This document shows, one piece after another, positions 58,901 through 64,000 of a stretch of 64,000 nucleotides of DNA; the stretch's first letter is position 1, and each line of letters begins with the position of its first letter. Position numbers and translations under genes: made by a program. The notes under the pieces were generated by a model. That model was given only the letters and a program-made list of their open reading frames with translations. It had not been told where the DNA came from and searched no databases. Location: the NCBI RefSeq assembly GCF_009870125.1, contig NC_046681.1:21341001-21405000 (forward strand), given 5' to 3'. This DNA is from Drosophila pseudoobscura. Lineage: Eukaryota; Arthropoda; Insecta; Diptera; Drosophilidae.

Positions 58901-61900
58901 ATGAAATGGGAAGGGGAATGGGCAGCATCAACTATTGACTTCGCCTTAGATCTGTAAGCACTCACAATCAACGTACACTCAAGCTTTGAATATCGTAGAT
59001 GACATTGCTAAAAAATAAACGCCTGTGGTTTTCTCTGATGTTTTTCACTCGTTTTCAGCACTTTGGTTATGAGTCAGCAAAGCAGCCGGTTTCCATTTGC
59101 AGTTTTAAAAATTACACTGAATTAGCTGAAAGCCTCTCCACTCCATAATTACCTGTAAATTAAGCCAAGGACCAGTACCAGTTAACACATGATGAGAGAT
59201 TTTTTTTGTCCGCACACGACTCACACGACAACAATTTTTGTGGCCAGTTTTTTCGAAGAAATATTATTTAATATAAAGTTGTGATTTGGACTCGGTCTTC
59301 TTAATCGAGAAAACACAACGAAACGTAACGAAAGGGAAATAATACCGTAAGCTGTTAGCCGTCAGCACAACCGCAAACGCATCGAGTCGATCTTAGAATG
59401 AAGCAATTGAAAAACCTCTCGGTTCTGTTCTGCTGTTGGACTTGCCGGAAAAACAAATGCAAGTCTAAGGCAGAGAGAGACCGTCGCCCGAAGCAGTGTA
59501 GAGGAGTGGAAGGAGGGAGGAAGAGGCGAACCGAACTCAACTGAACTGAACTGTGCTGAAAGCGAATTGACAAAAAAGCTTTCCCCCCACCTCCCACCGC
59601 CACACACACACACACACACACACACATGACCATGCACATTCATGTGCTCGTAAGAAACTTTCGTTTGTGACAGCCAGCGCTGGCAGAGGGCAGAGGGAAG
59701 AGACAGGTGGAAGCAGCACAGCGACTGCGCTGCCATATACACAGGTGTTTTGGTTATTGTTTCGGTTTATCGTTTGTATTAACGGTAGAATATTTAATGC
59801 GCAGAAGGGGGCTGCAGTTGTAGTGCAGAGGGAGAGAGAGGGCCACCCCGAAAGCTTTTGGAGTTACACTGCAAAAGGAATTTCAACGAACAATTGTTTT
59901 GAGGAATTTCTATGCCTATGCAATTCTACAATCCTGATCCCATTAGGATGGGTTTGGTTCTGTTCGCTTGGAGGATAACAGAAACACGCACATAAATTTC
60001 GAAGCAGCTGGTTGTTTTGTTACGATTACACATTCAAAGGTAAATGGGAACAAATGAATGTAAAATATATAGTGAAAACTCACGAGATTTCCTGTTTATT
60101 TACCTACCTACATACATATGTACATATTTTTGTAAGCTCAAATCAACATTTGAATAAAGACCATAGAAAATTGTATCATTAAATTATGGCAAAAGGGAAT
60201 TTGACTACCAATTTCTGCCCCGTTTTTTTTTTATTTTTTGATCATTTTTTACCATCTGTACACAACAGTGTTTTTGTTTTCAATGTTTGCTTATTTGTTT
60301 CGTGGATGGATGGATATATGGATCTACCTTTGCAATGTAATGGAACAGTATCCATATCATAAGGTTTAAATAATTATTTTGAAATTATACATAGTTGTAG
60401 AAAAATTCAAGGAATCATTCAAGCTGACAAAATAGCTGATAGATAGCCCATAGCTTAATTCTGTACCAAGAAATATGTTAATAATCGTAATAATCCCATT
60501 AGGATTTCCCCAGAGGAAGTTATCTAATCTTTCGACTTGGATGGGTCGTGGGGCGTGGTGTGGGGACTCACCTGAATCAAGGAGTGAGCTGACAACGTGT
60601 TATAGGCATTGATCACTCGAGTGGATTACAGATGAGAAGAACCTGAAAATTAACGCGAACTATTTAATACACTTGTATGTAGATTTTTCCTTATACACTT
60701 ATTTATTTATTTTCCTTTATATATTTAGTTGTCCGCCATGCCTTCATAAGTGCCGTTATGTAAATAAGTTAAATGCTAAATAAGCCATTTATTTATGGTT
60801 AACAAAAATTCCTTTTAATGTTAATACACAGAAACACACAAACACACACACACACGGGCACAGGAACAGGCACAGTCACAGCAACTATTACAGAAACCGG
60901 TTTGTATATTATTTATATAGATAAATAATCTTTTTTTTCTGTTTTTTTTTATAATTTTTGCGCGAAAAACGAGCACGAGAACAGAGTGCGATAATATCAA
61001 AAGAAATATCCAGAGAGACAGAGAGAGAGAGAACAGAAACTACAGCAAAAGCCAAGACGAAAGCGAGAGCAGCCAAACGTGAGAGAGACAGACAGACAGA
61101 GAGAGAGATCGATCGGTCGCTCTTCTGGCGCAATTTTATAATGACGTCTATTTCTTCTAGGGAATTCCGGGCTTTATGCTTATGCGATCATCATCAGCTT
61201 TGTTTTTGTTTTTAAACAGTGGCGGCGGATTTAATTTTCTTAATTTGTTGCTCTCCTACCCACCCCGCCATACGTATGTCGCGTCTCTCTCTCTCTCTAT
61301 CTCTTCAGCTTTGACTTTGTTTTATTATGGTAATACTGGGGACACAAACAACGACGACAAATTGTCGATGTGCGTCGTGTAATCTAATCGGTAAAACGTT
61401 CAATTTTAATCGAAATTATCAATACGTGTGCCGTTAAAAAAGGCTTTTGGAGGCTTTTGTCATGCACTCGTTCAAAGAGTGGCGCTGGTTGGTTGCTTTT
61501 GCTTTTGCTTTTGCTTTTGCCAGCAAGTGAAACTTGCTTTGCTCAACTCAATTATACATTTCATGCATCTTTTTTGTGTTGTCAGTACTTCTCATTTTAT
61601 TTTTATCTACAAACTTTGTTCAACACTCTGGGCACAGGTTTTTTTCTGGTATTTTAACTGTCGCAAGACAGACAGTCTGATAGAGAGAGAGCTTTAAGCA
61701 CGCGCGCGCGATACTCTCTTCGACCAAAAGCGTTGTATGGCAACGAAAGAAGACAAGACACAAAAACGAGCACAGAGTTAGTAACGCTACAGATCCACAC
61801 ACGCACAACCGATCACGACGGCAGCGAATTAAAGACTCAAGACTGGCGGCAAAGAAAACAAAACTTTCAATACCGTAGACACACACACGCCATTAAAAAT

Positions 61901-64000
61901 ACCGCAAAACTCGACAAAAGCTTTCGGGCTTGATTGGGAGGGAGTTGGTTGTTGTCAAAGCACAAACAAACACAAAGATCAAACTTTTAAGCTGTCTCAA
62001 GAGAGAGGGATCTAAGTCTGGAGCGGGAGAGTGATAGCGAGAGAATGTGGCGTCACGAAAAAGATCTGAAGCAGCTGTGCTGAGTCACGTAGCTGAATGC
62101 AAAAGCAAAACAATAAACGGCCTTTGTGGGGGCAGCAGGCAAAGTCTTGGCGCAGCACCAGCAGCCTAGCGAACACAAATTTTTCCCAGTGTAGCGCGAC
62201 TGTGACTCATCCTCGCAGAAAAGCTTTTCCTGCGTTTTATGAATGAAAAGCGAATATCTGTGTGTTTGACTCAGCCCCGAATCGTCCCTTGGAAGAGGCC
62301 TGATTCAGCGTCGGATTCCTGGAAAAAGGATACATTATCCTGCGCCGGCATTTGTTGTGGCATAAATTTTTCAGCTCCGATAGAGCCCCCAAAGTGACTC
62401 ACTTGGTCCGTGTTCAGCATACCACTGCTCTAGCCGGAGCTGCTTTCACTTTCCGGACGAACTCTGGCATTCGGGATGCCAATTTCCATGGAATTTGATA
62501 AGTTGCTGATTCATCCACCAAGGGGGGTAGCAGCACGCAGCAACTGCGACCAGCGAAAATATTATAAGTAGTACTGATTAGTGGTCGTTTGATAGTACAA
62601 ATATTATTGATTTAAAATGGGACATTAGTGGGTAAGGCTAGGGAGATAAGATACATATGTATGTATGTATGTACATGCATAGGCTTTTGTCACGTTCTTG
62701 AGATAATGGGAATTTCAGGAAATATATACATACATATGTATATGATGCGTGTAAAACCTCCCTTGAGTTAATATGATATTTTGGAGGTGGAATAATTTCT
62801 TATATTGCATACTCGTGCATTCTCGCATTTTTTCCCAACACTTAACCGGGAATCCCCACTTACTAAGCCAGATATGGTGAATGTTTCCAAACTAAATTAT
62901 TCAAATCCCACACTCTTTAATCTGAGATAACCTTATCAATAAAACTGAACTCCAAAATCTGAGACTCGGGTCATGCAACAGTCTGGAAATTGCCGAAATT
63001 TCCCACATAAAGCGACAGAACTCAGACATATGGCACTATGACCTAAGCCAAATAAATAGAAATTATGTCAAATGGTAGTATTGAAATTCCACAACAAATG
63101 CCACGAGATGGGGATACTGAACCTAAGCCAACCTGCAATGTCTTGATAGCACGATTCGGGCAGTCCTGAAACAACAACAACAATTACCCATTACTCCATG
63201 CTAATGGAGTCCAGACATCGATCAAACAACGGTCGAGTCCCAACCCACGCTGCAGAGCCCAACAGCCAATTGCAGAGGGTTTTTCATGAAAATCACGCGA
63301 TATTCGTCCAGTCCCTGCTTGCCATTTATTGCTGGGGGGAAAGGAGCTGGGTGTGTAGCTCCCTGACACCCTGGCTCACCTGCCCCCAGCGTTTAAGCTG
63401 ACACGTGCTTGACGTGCACAGTCGATTCGGGTAGGGTTGGGTAAGGGTCTCTGCTATGTACTCATGTACCCTAGGTATACGACACTATTGATTTTTCCGG
63501 TTGTCGTAGTCGTAGTCGTGCTTCGCCGATTTAAACTCTTTGAACTTCCTGCGACACGTGTCCTTGACAGCGGCAGGGTAAGAAACCCTACAATGTTGTT
63601 GTTGTGGGGCAGCGGCCACGGTTCATGGTGAAGGTGATACAGCAGGAGCGCCGATCAAAATGATTGATTAGTATTAGGGAAATGTTGTTCCATATAGAAA
63701 CCCCCCCTAAGGGTAGTCTCTGGTACACGCCTCTGCCTGAAGGACCTTGGGGAAAGTTGTTGCTGCCAGAACGTCTCAGATTTCCAAAGCGGCTATACGA
63801 CGAGCAAGTGGGTTAATAACGACTGGAAATTGCGTTTTAACGATTCCACGAAACTGTAAAGTCATAAATTCTTTTTAAATTATTATAAAACTCTTGTCCT
63901 GTGTCGACGGGCTCTTAAAATATTGAAGTTAAAGGGAAATTTTGCCCCCAAATTGAAATATTATTTATTTTGAAAACCTGATCTTCATTGTTCTCCATAA
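55972..64000. other. Upstream non-coding DNA of dl
   Basis: No coding gene supported. It contains (CA)13 at 59601-59626, GA-rich runs at 59830-59842, 61012-61035 and 61079-61110, (TG/CA)-type short runs, an ATGT repeat near 62655-62672, and AT-rich stretches. Enhancers for dl, or leader exons from further promoters, may lie here but cannot be pinned down by eye. Confidence 0.55.
59601..59626. repeat. (CA)13 microsatellite
   Basis: Uninterrupted CA run upstream of dl. Confidence 0.95.

Overview
The window is eukaryotic nuclear DNA from a fly of the genus Drosophila. It carries CLIP-190, Rpb11, a UBR7 homologue, an RSPH9 homologue, and the two Rel/NF-kB genes Dif and dorsal (dl), all as split genes with GT-AG introns. 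Coding GC and codon use, the CAG/CAA-rich glutamine runs and the abundant CA and GA microsatellites also fit Drosophila. The proteins resemble those of D. melanogaster but differ throughout, so this is another species. An obscura-group fly is my guess, and nothing in the window proves it.

Layout. 1-9184 (+): the 3' three quarters of CLIP-190 (coiled coil and two zinc knuckles; the CAP-Gly part lies to the left of the window), with two candidate alternative 3' ends. 9518-10400 (-): Rpb11, tail to tail with CLIP-190. 10401-10850: a short divergent promoter with a palindromic DRE-type motif. 10851-13158 (+): the UBR7 homologue, whose single intron holds an antisense RSPH9-like gene. 13536-20089 (-): Dif, with isoform A and the long isoform B. 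20090-31469: a long stretch without convincing genes, read as Dif intron 1; it ends at a minus-strand Inr+DPE core promoter at 31469. 31470-39366: gene-poor intergenic DNA. 39367-39437: tRNA-Gly(GCC). 39775-40840 (-): a fibrinogen-related gene interrupted by two in-frame stops. 41421-43282 (+): an unnamed coiled-coil protein gene. 43490-44241 (-): a small secreted DUF1091-type gene with a GC-AG intron. 44868-46213: a tandem array with a 319-bp period. 46484-52900 (-): dorsal with isoforms A and B; a second Inr+DPE promoter lies at 55969. 55970-64000: upstream non-coding DNA.

How it works together. dl and Dif are paralogous Toll-pathway Rel factors transcribed in the same direction. In both, isoform A splices out at the end of the Rel homology domain, into exons carrying the basic region and a glutamine/asparagine-rich activation tail. 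In both, isoform B ignores that same 5' splice site and reads into a long terminal exon. The two B tails are homologous in a string of conserved blocks, and they end in the same motif (RLA.ANGL). The matched splice architecture and the uncharacterised shared B-tail module are the most interesting signals in the window. Other points for a second look are the in-frame-stop fibrinogen gene, the 319-bp array, a stop-free 66-nt intron inside the Dif Rel domain, the unusual CLIP-190 3' ends, a small TA-flanked inverted-repeat element and a dispersed repeat family in Dif intron 1.

All exon borders were read by eye from splice consensus, reading-frame continuity and recalled family sequences. No search or transcript data were available.
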